From the NCBI GenBank assembly GCA_019114135.1, contig DXGC01000066.1, positions 1 to 44,145 on the forward strand: a stretch of DNA of 44,145 bases, given 5' to 3'. The notes below the pieces were generated by a model. That model was not told the origin of the DNA. It saw nothing but the letters and a program-made list of their open reading frames with translations, and did not search any database. Each line of letters opens with the position of its first letter. Within the stretch, counting starts at the first letter, position 1. Position numbers and translations under genes: made by a program. This DNA is from Candidatus Corynebacterium avicola. Lineage in GTDB: Bacteria > Actinomycetota > Actinomycetes > Mycobacteriales > Mycobacteriaceae. Below are positions 36,412 to 44,145 of this stretch, piece by piece.

Positions 36412-36417
36412 TAGGAT
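36412..36417 (+). promoter_or_regulatory. Leaderless -10 element of folD
   Basis: TAGGAT, 7 nt, then the GTG at 36425. The element contains the competing in-frame ATG (36416), which makes that ATG an unlikely start. Confidence 0.55.
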
Positions 36418-36424
36418 GGTCTCC

Positions 36425-37288
36425 GTGACTGCGACAAAGCTTGACGGCAAACTGTACCGCGACGAGATCGTCGAGGATCTCACCCGCCGCGTGGCGGCGC
36501 TGAAGGACAAGGGCGTGACCCCCGGTCTGGCGACCGTGCTGGTCGGCGACGACCCGGCGTCCCACTCCTACGTGAAGATGAAGCACCGCGACTGCGAGCA
36601 GATCGGGGTGAACAGCATCCGCCGCGACCTGCCGGCGGACGTCACCCAGGAGGAGCTGCACGCCGTCATCGACGAGCTCAACGCTGACCCGGAGTGCACC
36701 GGTTACATCGTGCAGCTGCCGCTGCCGAAGCACCTCGACGAGAACGCGGTGCTCGAGCGCATCGACCCGGCGAAGGATGCCGACGGTCTGCACCCGGTCA
36801 ACCTCGGCAAGCTGGTGCTCATGGAGCCTGCCCCGCTGCCCTGCACCCCCAACGGTGCCCTGTCGCTGCTGCGTCGCTACGACGTGGAGCTCAACGGTGC
36901 GAAGGCCGTGGTCATCGGCCGTGGCGTGACCGTGGGCCGTCCGATCGGCCTGATGCTCACCCGCCGGTCCGAGAACGCCACCGTGGTGCTGTGCCACACC
37001 GGTACCAAGGACCTCGCGGCGGAGACCCGCGACGCCGACGTCATCATCGCCGCCGCCGGTCAGCCCCACATGCTCACCGCCGACATGGTGAAGCCGGGCG
37101 CCGCGGTGCTGGACGTCGGGGTCTCCCGCGTCGACGGCAAGCTCGCCGGTGACGTCGCCCCGGACGTGTGGGACGTCGCCGGGTTCGTCTCGCCGAACCC
37201 GGGTGGTGTCGGTCCGCTGACCCGCGCCTTCCTGATCCACAACGTCGTCGAGCGCGCGGAGAGCCTCGTGGGAGTGGACCAGGTGTGA
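36425..37288 (+). CDS. folD: Methylenetetrahydrofolate dehydrogenase/cyclohydrolase FolD
   Basis: A 287-residue bifunctional enzyme that converts 5,10-methylene-THF to 10-formyl-THF for purine and fMet synthesis. The folate site has [13 protein letters not shown] with the catalytic Lys, and the dehydrogenase site has [17 protein letters not shown]. The end [15 protein letters not shown] is the second family signature. The GTG at 36425 gives the conserved [14 protein letters not shown] start and fits a leaderless transcript. The stop overlaps the DUF3017 GTG by four bases. Confidence 0.95.
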   Translation: MTATKLDGKLYRDEIVEDLTRRVAALKDKGVTPGLATVLVGDDPASHSYVKMKHRDCEQIGVNSIRRDLPADVTQEELHAVIDELNADPECTGYIVQLPLPKHLDENAVLERIDPAKDADGLHPVNLGKLVLMEPAPLPCTPNGALSLLRRYDVELNGAKAVVIGRGVTVGRPIGLMLTRRSENATVVLCHTGTKDLAAETRDADVIIAAAGQPHMLTADMVKPGAAVLDVGVSRVDGKLAGDVAPDVWDVAGFVSPNPGGVGPLTRAFLIHNVVERAESLVGVDQV

Positions 37289-37689
37289 GTGACACCGGAG
37301 CGGGGAAGGTCAGCGCGGGCGTCGGCGGGGCGGACCCGGCCGAACTGGTCGAGCTGACCCAGCAGGAGCGGACGCAGCTGCTGCGTAACCCGCACGACCG
37401 TTACGTGCGGAACTCCCCGCTCAGCCAGAAGCTGCAGATGCTCCTGGTGATCGGCTTCGTGCTGGTCATGATCGCCGGCCTGGCGTTCCTCGTCGCCGAC
37501 CGGTGGCGTCGCGGGACGGTGACCATCGGCTCGGCGATGCTGCTGCTCGGGCTGCTGCGCTGGCTCGTCGACGGGGAGATCCTGGGGGTCCTGTCGGTGC
37601 GCTCACGTCGTTTCGACTCGGCGTTCTGCGTGTCCGTGGGGTCGGTGATGCTCGCCGTCGCGCTGTCGGTCGACCCGCTGGGCAGCTGA
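37285..37689 (+). CDS. DUF3017 membrane protein
   Basis: A 134-residue protein with a charged N-terminus of about 50 residues and three hydrophobic segments: [35 protein letters not shown] and [16 protein letters not shown]. This matches DUF3017, a small actinobacterial membrane family usually next to folD; its function is unknown. The GTG start overlaps the folD stop (GTGA). Confidence 0.85.
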   Translation: MSDTGAGKVSAGVGGADPAELVELTQQERTQLLRNPHDRYVRNSPLSQKLQMLLVIGFVLVMIAGLAFLVADRWRRGTVTIGSAMLLLGLLRWLVDGEILGVLSVRSRRFDSAFCVSVGSVMLAVALSVDPLGS

Positions 37690-37693
37690 GCCC

Positions 37694-38662
37694 ATGGCCG
37701 ACAAACCCGAGATCATGCAGGTGTCGGACGTTCCGCCGACCACTGTGCCGGGGTGGCGGCGGACGTTCGCCGAGGGGGAGCTGACGCTGGGGCTGTCACC
37801 GGTCACCCCGGACGGTGACCTCGAGCGGCAGGTGGGGCTGGTGCAGGCCGCGGAGGACGCCGGTTTCGCCGCGGTGTGGTGCCGCGACATCCCGCTGAAC
37901 GTGGAGACCTTCGGGGACGTCGGCCAGATCCATGACCCGTTCATGTACCTGACCTGGCTGGCGGCGCACACCGAGAAGATCGCCTTGGGCACGGCGGCGG
38001 TCGTGCTGCCCTTGGCTCACCCCCTGCTGCTGGCGAAGCGTTCGGCCGGACTGGACCGGCTCAGTGACGGTCGCTTCCTCATGGGCGTGGCCTCCGGCGA
38101 CCGGCCGGAGGAGTTCGCCGCCTTCGACCTGGACAAGGGCGACCGCGGCGAGGTCTTCCGGGAGCACCTGGAGGTGCTGAAGAAGGGGTGGACCTCGCAG
38201 ATGCGTCCGGTGCGGTGGTCCCGCGGACGTATGGGCGGCGCCGAGGTCGTGCCGAAACCCTCGGCGTCGGGCGTCCCGCTGTTGACCGTGGGGTCCTGCC
38301 TGCAGACCACGGAGTTCAACGCCGCCCACTCCGACGGGTGGCTGACCTACCACCGCAACCTGCCAGCGCAGAAGGTGACGGTGGAGAAGTGGCGGGCGTC
38401 CTGCGAGGAGCAGGGGCAGGGGTTCAAACCGGTGGGGGAGTCGCTGTGGATCGACCTGGCCGAGGATCCTGCGTACCCGGCCGAGGGCCGTGACTTCGGG
38501 TTCCGGATCGGACGCGAGGCCCTGCTGGAGCTGCTGGCCACGCAGAAGGAGTTGGGACTGAACCACGTCATGATCAGTCTGCGGCACGGGGACCGGCCGG
38601 TGGAGGATTCCCTGGCGGAGCTCGCCGAGTACGTGGTCCCGGAGTTCCCGGCGCTGGGGTAG
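37694..38662 (+). CDS. LLM-class flavin-dependent oxidoreductase
   Basis: A 322-residue luciferase-like monooxygenase (bacterial-luciferase TIM barrel using FMN or F420). Typical segments are VGLVQAAEDAGFAAVWCRDIPL, DPFMYLTWLAAHTEKIALGTAAVVLPLAHP and RLSDGRFLMGVASGDRPEEF. The C-terminal half matches a subgroup of LLM proteins with the GSCLQTTEFNAAHSDGWLTYHR loop. The substrate is not predictable. It begins 4 nt after the DUF3017 stop and may be in the folD transcript. No good ribosome site precedes the ATG at 37694; another ATG is at 37715. Confidence 0.86.
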   Translation: MADKPEIMQVSDVPPTTVPGWRRTFAEGELTLGLSPVTPDGDLERQVGLVQAAEDAGFAAVWCRDIPLNVETFGDVGQIHDPFMYLTWLAAHTEKIALGTAAVVLPLAHPLLLAKRSAGLDRLSDGRFLMGVASGDRPEEFAAFDLDKGDRGEVFREHLEVLKKGWTSQMRPVRWSRGRMGGAEVVPKPSASGVPLLTVGSCLQTTEFNAAHSDGWLTYHRNLPAQKVTVEKWRASCEEQGQGFKPVGESLWIDLAEDPAYPAEGRDFGFRIGREALLELLATQKELGLNHVMISLRHGDRPVEDSLAELAEYVVPEFPALG

Positions 38663-38670
38663 GGGCGGAG

Positions 38671-39546
38671 TCAGAGGGATCCGGCCCAGCGTGCGACGAG
38701 TCCGTCGTCCGGACAGGACGCCACGACGGCTGTTGCGGTGGACCGACGGACCTCCGCCGGTGCGTCCCGCAGATGTGCGAGGACGCCGAAGGCCACGTCC
38801 CGCCCACGTCGTGACGTGGCGGTCGGTGGCAGGCCCCCGGGGGATGAGCCACCCCAGGTGAGCAGGAGTGCAGTTGTGGTGGTGATGTCGGGCGGGGAAA
38901 CTCTGTCGACAGCTGCACGGGCGGCGACCGGCATGTCTGCGCAGAGCAACACTGCGACCACGGTCTCCACGGCAGTTCGCCGGAAGATCAGTGGGGCATC
39001 GGTGACCCAGGTGAGGGTGTCGGTCAGGGCATCGACAGTTGCACGGTCCGGGGTCTCCCGGACCCGGACCATCGCGTCCAGCAGCTCGACGGTCTCCAGG
39101 GAGGCCGGGGTGGAGGGGGTCAGTGGGTCGACCGACAGGTCATCCACGGTGGGACGTGGATCAGGAGCGCTCGACCACGGGTCGGCGCGGTCCAGGGCGG
39201 ACCGGGCGTGGTCGATCCACGCGCTGGTCGCTGAGGGGGCAGGCCTCGTCGTGTCCCTTCTGCCGATCCCGTCCTGCGGTGCGAACACGGTGTCCAGGAG
39301 GTCGGCGAAATCCTCCGCCGAGCCCGTCAGACGGGAATCGAAGCCCTCCCCGGTGAGGACGGTGGGGTTCATCCCCAGGCGGTCGGCCAGCTGCTCCATG
39401 ATGTCGACGTCGGGGACGCTCTGTCCGTCCTCCCAGCGCGAGACCGAGCTGGGGGAGCAGATGCCGGCGGCGAGGGCGGTCTGGGACAGTCCGCGGTCGA
39501 CCCGGGCGTGGTGAAGTCGACGTCCGAAAGCGGCAGGATCCTCCAT
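38671..39546 (-). CDS. XRE-family HTH regulator with an uncharacterised C-terminal domain
   Basis: A 291-residue putative regulator. An XRE helix-turn-helix lies at the N-terminus (about residues 4-60: FGRRLHHARVDRGLSQTALAAG...SVSRWEDGQSVPDVDIMEQLADRLGM). The long remainder is helical and Ala/Thr-rich, without a family I recognise, resembling TPR-like C-terminal sensor parts. The ATG at 39546 has TACTCT ending 8 nt before it; a GTG at 39570 would overlap the upstream exporter gene by 8 nt. It probably controls that exporter (inference from position). Confidence 0.78.
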   Translation of the reverse strand: MEDPAAFGRRLHHARVDRGLSQTALAAGICSPSSVSRWEDGQSVPDVDIMEQLADRLGMNPTVLTGEGFDSRLTGSAEDFADLLDTVFAPQDGIGRRDTTRPAPSATSAWIDHARSALDRADPWSSAPDPRPTVDDLSVDPLTPSTPASLETVELLDAMVRVRETPDRATVDALTDTLTWVTDAPLIFRRTAVETVVAVLLCADMPVAARAAVDRVSPPDITTTTALLLTWGGSSPGGLPPTATSRRGRDVAFGVLAHLRDAPAEVRRSTATAVVASCPDDGLVARWAGSL

Positions 39547-39554
39547 GACCGCCG

Positions 39555-39560
39555 AGAGTA
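39555..39560 (-). promoter_or_regulatory. Candidate -10 element of the XRE regulator gene
   Basis: TACTCT on the minus strand, 8 nt before the ATG at 39546; consistent with an independent leaderless transcript. Confidence 0.4.
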
Positions 39561-39562
39561 CG

Positions 39563-40906
39563 TCACGCACCGACGCGGTTGCTCTGCTGGCGATGGACGG
39601 CGAGGGCGGCGGTGGCTCCCGCCAGGGAGACCACGGCGACGGGTACGGAGAGAGCTGCCGCGGAGCTGTTCCAGACCCCGACCAGCGCCGTCCCCAGTGC
39701 GCCGCCGAGCTGGAGCATCAGACGGGTGTGCGCCCCGACGGACGGGGTCTGCCTGTCGGAGACGACCTCGTAGGCGGCGGACAGGGCGAGCAGGGTGCAT
39801 GCCCCCAACCCCAGTCCGCGGACGAGTGAGGAGGCCACCATCACCATGGCTGCGAGGGGGCTCCAGGACCCGACGATGTCGATACCGACGGTTCCGACTG
39901 CGGCGACCACCAGACCGGTACCGATGACGGGGAAGGCATCCATGTGCTTCCACGGACCCTTGATGAGACTGCGGGACGCCCAGGCGCCGAGCCCCTGTGC
40001 CCCCAGGAGGACCCCGGCGACCCAGGCTGGCTGTCCCAGGTCGGACTGGACGTGCAACGAGGTCGACAGCAGTGTCCCGTAGAAGACGCCGCCGACGATG
40101 AGGCACAGGAGCATCACGGTGGCGAAGGACGCTCCCCGGTAGAGGGACATGTCCAGCAGCGGGGTGGCGGAACGCAGGTCGAGTACACAGAATGCCGCGA
40201 TGGCCAGGACCGCCACTGCGGTGGCCGGGAGGAGAACGTCGGCCGACGACCCGCCGATGGTACTGACCACCCACAACAGCCCCACCATGCCGAGGACACC
40301 GGGCAATGCCTGACCGACCCCCAGTGGCGACCTGTTCCCCCTGGAGGCCGGGGGCAGGACGCCTGGGGCGAGGACCAGGGCGAGGGCGGCGACCGGCACG
40401 TTGACGAGGAAGAGGGGACGCCACCCGACGGCGTCCACGAGGAGACCACCGAGCAGTGGGCCGACGGCCGGGGCGATGACCGCGGGCAGTCCGATGGTCG
40501 CGAGGGCCGACCGCATGCCTTCACGGCCGACGAGGTCGGCCGCGATCTGCTGTACCGCCGGCATTATGAAGCCGCAGGCCGCCCCCTGCAGGGCGCGGGA
40601 TGCGACGAAGAGCGGCAGCGTCCCGCTGAACCCCACGAGGGCGGAGGCCAGGGCGAAGACCAGGACTGCTCCGGTCCAGACCTGGCGGGAACCGAACCGA
40701 CGCAGGCAGGTCGTGGACAGCACGATGCCGGCGGTCGCGGCGAGCATGTAGACGGACACCCCGAGCTGCACGTCGCTCTCCGCAGCGCCGAGATCGTGTC
40801 CGATCGCGGGGAGCAGGACGTTGACGAGGCTCGAGTCGATCAGTGGCAGGACCGAGGCGAGCAACAGGACGACGGTGGCTCTGGGGGTGAGGGAAGGGGT
40901 CTTCAC
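39563..40906 (-). CDS. MFS multidrug-type exporter (DHA2-like)
   Basis: A 447-residue major-facilitator transporter with about 14 hydrophobic segments. The start SLVNVLLPAIGHDLG and the GCxxGPxxGG-like motif AVGPLLGGLLVDAVGWRPLFLVNVPVA are typical of drug:H+ antiporters of the DHA2/EmrB type. Substrates are unknown. The GTG at 40906 has an excellent AAGGAGG (40920-40914) upstream. The HTH regulator follows 16 nt after the stop in the same direction, so the two are likely co-transcribed, at least in part. Confidence 0.88.
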   Translation of the reverse strand: MKTPSLTPRATVVLLLASVLPLIDSSLVNVLLPAIGHDLGAAESDVQLGVSVYMLAATAGIVLSTTCLRRFGSRQVWTGAVLVFALASALVGFSGTLPLFVASRALQGAACGFIMPAVQQIAADLVGREGMRSALATIGLPAVIAPAVGPLLGGLLVDAVGWRPLFLVNVPVAALALVLAPGVLPPASRGNRSPLGVGQALPGVLGMVGLLWVVSTIGGSSADVLLPATAVAVLAIAAFCVLDLRSATPLLDMSLYRGASFATVMLLCLIVGGVFYGTLLSTSLHVQSDLGQPAWVAGVLLGAQGLGAWASRSLIKGPWKHMDAFPVIGTGLVVAAVGTVGIDIVGSWSPLAAMVMVASSLVRGLGLGACTLLALSAAYEVVSDRQTPSVGAHTRLMLQLGGALGTALVGVWNSSAAALSVPVAVVSLAGATAALAVHRQQSNRVGA

Positions 40907-41104
40907 GTGAGGTCCTCCTTCGAGGTGACGAATGGACCTGCCCCATCGAAGTGGGGAGGGTGTGTCGGCGGCAACGCTTGAAATCCGGGGAGCCAGGGTC
41001 GTGACTCTTCCGCCGGTCGTAGGCCTTCTCTCAGTCGGATCTCAGCGAACCCATGAGGCGGCCACCCCTCGCTGTAGCTCGAGGGCGTACTTCGCGAGTC
41101 GTTT

Positions 41105-41117
41105 ATTCACCGTGAAT
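41105..41117. repeat. Inverted repeat ATTCAC-N-GTGAAT
   Basis: A perfect 6-bp palindrome with one central base, in the divergent control region about 200 nt upstream of the exporter start and 100 nt before cysP. It could be an operator; no regulator is recognised for it. Confidence 0.5.
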
Positions 41118-41160
41118 TGAATGATGGGGACCGAGGGCACGGGGCGGATACTGTCATTCC

Positions 41161-41189
41161 CCGACAGTAGACAGATCGGTCTGTAAGTT
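41161..41189 (+). promoter_or_regulatory. Promoter of the sulfate ABC operon
   Basis: CCGACA (41161-41166), a 17-bp spacer and TAAGTT (41184-41189). Transcription would start near 41196, 20 nt before the start codon, leaving room for the AGAGGA ribosome site. Confidence 0.55.
41168..41183 (+). promoter_or_regulatory. McbR-type box in the sulfate ABC promoter
   Basis: TAGAC-AGATCG-GTCTG matches TAGAC-N6-GTCTA at 9 of 10 positions. It occupies the spacer between the -35 and -10, the classic place for a repressor. Confidence 0.72.
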
Positions 41190-41216
41190 GCGGACCGCAC
41201 ACGAGAGGAAGTGCAC

Positions 41217-42419
41217 GTGGCATTCAGACCCAGCCTGGGCGGTGTACTCGCCGCTGTCGGCCTTGTGGCCGTCGCCGGCGTGTTCGTGGCGCCCGGCGGT
41301 ACCATCGACGACCCGGACTCCGCTGACGCGTCCTCCGGTGACCACCGGCTCAACATCGCCGCCTACTCGGCCCCGAAGCCCGGCTTCGAGGCCCTCATCC
41401 ACGGGTTCCGTGAGACGGAGCAGGGCGCCGACACCGGCTTCGCCGAGTCCTACGGCGCCTCCGGTGACCAGTCCCGCAAGGTCTCCCGCCACATGCCCAC
41501 CGACCTGGTGAACTTCTCCGTGGAGCCGGACCTCACCCGCCTCGTCGACAGCGGGCAGATCCGCGGGGACTGGAAGGAGAACGTCCCCGACGACGAGTCG
41601 GAACGCTCCGTCCCCTTTGGTTCCGTCGTCTCCTTCGTGACCCGCGAAGGCAACCCGCTGGGCCTGGAGAACTGGGACGACCTGCTGGAGCCCGGTGTCG
41701 AGGTGATCAGCCCCAACCCCGCCAGCTCCGGTTCGGCGAAGTGGAACTTGCTGGCCCCCTACTCCAGCTGGTTCTTCCAGGCGCTCGGTGGCGAGGCCGC
41801 CTTGGGCGGTGCGAGTGTCGAGGACATCGAGGCCGCTCACGACGAGGCCTTGTCGAAGGTGAGCACGCTGGTCGGTGAGCACTTCGGCATCCGGCCGAAG
41901 TCCGGACGCGAGGCCACCTCGTCCTTCGAGTCCGGCCAGGGCGACGTCCTGCTCTCCTACGAGAACGAGACGATCGAGCTGGTCCGTACCGGCGGCGTCG
42001 TCGACTACAGCGTGCCGACGGACACCTTCCGCATCGAGAACCCCGTCGCGCTCGTCGACACCTCCGATGACCCGGACGGCGACCTGGGGAAGGCCACCGA
42101 GTTCCGCGACTACCTCTTCTCCGACGAAGGCGAGAAGTTGTGGGCCTCGGCTGGCTTCCGTCCCGGGCCCGACCTGTTCAACGACAGCACCGAGGTGATC
42201 GACACCCTCCCCCAGGAGGAGAAGGACGCCTTCCGGGAGACCGACACGGTCTACACCATCGACCAGATCGGCGAGGCCTTCACCACCCTGTACCCGGAGT
42301 ACGAGGGCAAGGACGCCTGGGACTCCTGGGCGATTGTCGACGACGTCCTGTTCAACCGTGCCGAGCCGGGAAGCGGTGAGGACGACGGTGCCATCACGAC
42401 CATCTACAAGGCGGTGTGA
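41217..42419 (+). CDS. cysP: Sulfate/thiosulfate ABC transporter substrate-binding protein
   Basis: A 400-residue exported binding protein of the CysP/Sbp family. The N-terminus (GGVLAAVGLVAVAGVFVAPGG) is a signal or anchor segment with no lipobox Cys. Family stretches include LNIAAYSAPKPGFEALI, the TDLVNFSVEPDLTRLVDSG anion loop, and ENPVALVDTS near the end; SSGSAKWNLLAPYSSWFF is the second anion-binding region. The GTG at 41217 is 7 nt from AGAGGA; the GTG at 41211 is too close. It is the first gene of cysPTWA. Confidence 0.92.
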   Translation: MAFRPSLGGVLAAVGLVAVAGVFVAPGGTIDDPDSADASSGDHRLNIAAYSAPKPGFEALIHGFRETEQGADTGFAESYGASGDQSRKVSRHMPTDLVNFSVEPDLTRLVDSGQIRGDWKENVPDDESERSVPFGSVVSFVTREGNPLGLENWDDLLEPGVEVISPNPASSGSAKWNLLAPYSSWFFQALGGEAALGGASVEDIEAAHDEALSKVSTLVGEHFGIRPKSGREATSSFESGQGDVLLSYENETIELVRTGGVVDYSVPTDTFRIENPVALVDTSDDPDGDLGKATEFRDYLFSDEGEKLWASAGFRPGPDLFNDSTEVIDTLPQEEKDAFRETDTVYTIDQIGEAFTTLYPEYEGKDAWDSWAIVDDVLFNRAEPGSGEDDGAITTIYKAV

Positions 42420-42420
42420 C

Positions 42421-43206
42421 ATGGGAACCAATAGACTCGGCATGGGGGTCGCGGTGCTGTGGCTCTCCGTCATCGTGCTGCTGCCGCTGCTCGCCCTGAC
42501 CACGGAGGCCTTCTCCGGCGGACTGCCCGGTTTCTGGGACGCGGTCACCTCCGACGGTGCGCTGGACGCGCTGCGGGTGACCGTCACGGTGTCGCTGGTC
42601 GTCGCCGTGGTCAACGCGCTGACCGGAACGCTCATCGCCTGGGTGCTGGTCCGGGACAACTTCCCGGGCAAGAAGATCGTCGACGCGATCATCGACCTGC
42701 CCTTCGCGCTGCCGACCATTGTCGCCTCGCTGGTGCTGCTCAGCATCTACGGCCCCGACAGCCCGATCGGCATCACCCTGAACGCCACCCAGCCCGCGCT
42801 GGTCATCGCGCTGGCCTTCGTCTGCCTGCCGTTCGTGGTCCGCGCGGTGCAGCCCGTGCTCATCGAGCTCGACCAGGACGTCGAGGAGGCCGCGGCCTCG
42901 CTCGGTGCGTCCAATGCCACGATCTTCCGCCGGATCGTCCTGCCGGCCCTGTGGCCCGCGGTGCTTTCCGGCACCGGCCTGGCGTTCGCCCGGGCCATCG
43001 GCGAGTACGGCTCGGTCGTGCTCATCGGCGGGAACATCCCCGGCGAGACCCAGGTCGCTTCCCAGTACATCCAGGAGCAGATCGAGTCGGACGTCCCGTC
43101 CGCCGCCGCCGCGGTGTCGATCGCGCTCCTGCTGATCACCTTCGTCGTCCTGCTCGTCCTGCGCATCGTCGGGGACGCGGCACAGCGTAAGGAGCAGAAC
43201 GCATGA
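42421..43206 (+). CDS. cysT: Sulfate ABC transporter permease CysT
   Basis: A 261-residue inner-membrane permease with about six helices and the coupling loop EEAAASLGASNATIFRRIVLPAL (about residues 158-180). The DNFPGKKIVDAIIDLPFALPTIVA segment is typical of CysT. It starts 1 nt after cysP and its end overlaps cysW by 4 nt (ATGA). Confidence 0.93.
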   Translation: MGTNRLGMGVAVLWLSVIVLLPLLALTTEAFSGGLPGFWDAVTSDGALDALRVTVTVSLVVAVVNALTGTLIAWVLVRDNFPGKKIVDAIIDLPFALPTIVASLVLLSIYGPDSPIGITLNATQPALVIALAFVCLPFVVRAVQPVLIELDQDVEEAAASLGASNATIFRRIVLPALWPAVLSGTGLAFARAIGEYGSVVLIGGNIPGETQVASQYIQEQIESDVPSAAAAVSIALLLITFVVLLVLRIVGDAAQRKEQNA

Positions 43207-44012
43207 CCCTCTCCAAAGGCAGTGTGCTGACACTGCGCACCGTCGCCCTGGCCTACCTCGCCGTGCTCGTGGCACTGCCGGTCGGCACCATCCTGTGGCG
43301 GACCTTCTCTCCCGGTCTCGGCGAGTTCTGGGACTGGATCACCACCCCGGCGGCCATCTCCGCACTGCAGACGTCGCTGATCATCGTGATCATCGCCGTG
43401 CCGCTCAACGTGATCTTCGGCATCATCGTAGCGCTCGGACTGGTCCGCGGGAACTTCCCCGGCAAGTCCATCGTGCAGTCCATCGTGGACCTGCCGTTCG
43501 CGGTCTCCCCGGTGATCGTCGGCGTCGCCCTCATCATGCTGTGGGGGACCGACGGCTGGTTCGGCGGGATCGAGAACCTCGGCTTCCGCGTGATCTTCGG
43601 ACTGCCCGGCATGGTGCTGGCCACCGTGTTCGTGACCCTGCCCCTCATCGTCCGTGAGGTCGAGCCGGTGCTGCGCGAGATCGGCACCGAACAGGAACAG
43701 GCCGCCGCCACCCTGGGCGCCAACCGCTGGCAGACCTTCCGGCGGATCACCCTCCCGGCGATCCGCTGGGGCCTGTCCTACGGCATCGCCCTGACCGTCG
43801 CCCGCGCCCTCGGCGAGTTCGGTGCGGTCATCATGGTCTCCTCCGGTTTCGCCGGCGGTGGCCAGACCCTGACCCTGCTCGTCCACTCCCGCTACCTCGA
43901 CGACAACAACGTCTACGGCGCCTACTCCGCGGCGACGCTGCTGATGATCGTCGCCGCCATCGTCCTCGTCATCATGACCCTCCTCCAGAAGAAGCAGCAG
44001 GTAACCAAATGA
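43203..44012 (+). CDS. cysW: Sulfate ABC transporter permease CysW
   Basis: A 269-residue permease, the partner of CysT. It has the EAA loop EQAAATLGANRWQTFRRITLPAI and the CysW-type GNFPGKSIVQSIVDLPFAVSPVIVG. Its stop overlaps the cysA start by four bases (ATGA), so the whole operon is tightly coupled. Confidence 0.93.
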   Translation: MTLSKGSVLTLRTVALAYLAVLVALPVGTILWRTFSPGLGEFWDWITTPAAISALQTSLIIVIIAVPLNVIFGIIVALGLVRGNFPGKSIVQSIVDLPFAVSPVIVGVALIMLWGTDGWFGGIENLGFRVIFGLPGMVLATVFVTLPLIVREVEPVLREIGTEQEQAAATLGANRWQTFRRITLPAIRWGLSYGIALTVARALGEFGAVIMVSSGFAGGGQTLTLLVHSRYLDDNNVYGAYSAATLLMIVAAIVLVIMTLLQKKQQVTK

Positions 44013-44137
44013 CAATCTCCGTCTCCCACGCCGTGAAGACCTACGGCTCCTCCCCAGTTTTCACCGCCCTCGACGACGTCTCCATCTCCATCCCCGAAGG
44101 TTCGCTGACCGCGCTGCTGGGCCCCTCCATGCTTTAA
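44009..44137 (+). pseudogene. cysA: Sulfate ABC ATPase CysA, cut off inside the Walker A motif
   Basis: The first 39 codons read as a normal CysA: ISVSHAVKTYGSSPVFTALD, then VSISIPEGSLTALLGPS. The next residues should be GSGKST, but the sequence changes to atgctttaacagtagga and a TAA follows at 44135-44137. The switch to AT-rich bases at 44129 is abrupt and lies within 17 nt of the window end. Either the contig ends in foreign or low-quality sequence, or the gene is interrupted by an insertion that continues beyond the window. No complete ATPase for the operon is seen here. Confidence 0.72.
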
Positions 44138-44145
44138 CAGTAGGA

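Larger units (their letters stand above)
40907..41216. promoter_or_regulatory. 310-bp divergent intergenic region (exporter and sulfate operon)
   Basis: No gene is visible. It contains the exporter's ribosome site, a hairpin (41066-41071 with 41080-41085), a 13-bp inverted repeat (41105-41117), and the sulfate operon promoter with its McbR-type box and ribosome site AGAGGA (41204-41209). Confidence 0.7.

Overview
The window is high-GC actinobacterial DNA, most likely from a high-GC Corynebacterium. The evidence is gene content and order: groEL, whiB3-like, sigD, rsdA, DUF5319, guaB2, guaB3 and guaA; the split mutasome genes imuA'-imuB and dnaE2; metQNI divergent from dnaE2; and folD followed by a DUF3017 gene. 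From memory this matches the corynebacterial core order with extra genes inserted. No tRNA, rRNA, CRISPR array, insertion sequence or prophage gene was seen.

Layout. 1-4.8 kb: groEL 3' end, WhiB regulator, SigD/RsdA pair, DUF5319 protein, IMP dehydrogenase. 4.8-11.6 kb: guaB3, then on the minus strand a phosphate block (Na/Pi symporter, small helical protein, PstS-like lipoprotein) and ilvE, then guaA. 11.6-18.3 kb: a membrane protein, imuA'-imuB, a secreted SGNH hydrolase, a sucrase/ferredoxin-like protein, and two exported proteins. 18.4-24.5 kb: metQNI and dnaE2. 24.5-30.1 kb: a peptide transporter, an EspI-like ATPase, a secretory lipase and an anchored esterase. 30.1-35.9 kb: two tandem bleomycin-hydrolase-type peptidases, an SOS-type DUF222/HNH endonuclease and an M18 aminopeptidase. 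35.9-38.7 kb: trmL, folD, DUF3017, LLM oxidoreductase. 38.7-44.1 kb: HTH regulator, MFS exporter, and a sulfate/thiosulfate ABC operon whose ATPase gene stops abruptly at the window end.

The best signals are regulatory. Three LexA-type boxes lie in front of imuA'-imuB, dnaE2 (on its start codon) and the DUF222/HNH gene. A two-unit PHO box sits directly upstream of a -35/-10 pair in front of the Na/Pi symporter operon. McbR-type boxes lie in front of the sulfate ABC operon (filling the promoter spacer) and metQNI. About a dozen genes have a TANNNT-like -10 ending 7-8 nt before the start codon, which implies leaderless mRNAs. GuaB3 lacks the catalytic cysteine of the IMPDH family. I saw no clearly new multi-gene defence or biosynthetic system. 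The least ordinary unit is the PHO-box symporter / small helical protein / PstS-like operon. All box and promoter calls come from reading the sequence by eye; none has been scored with a matrix.
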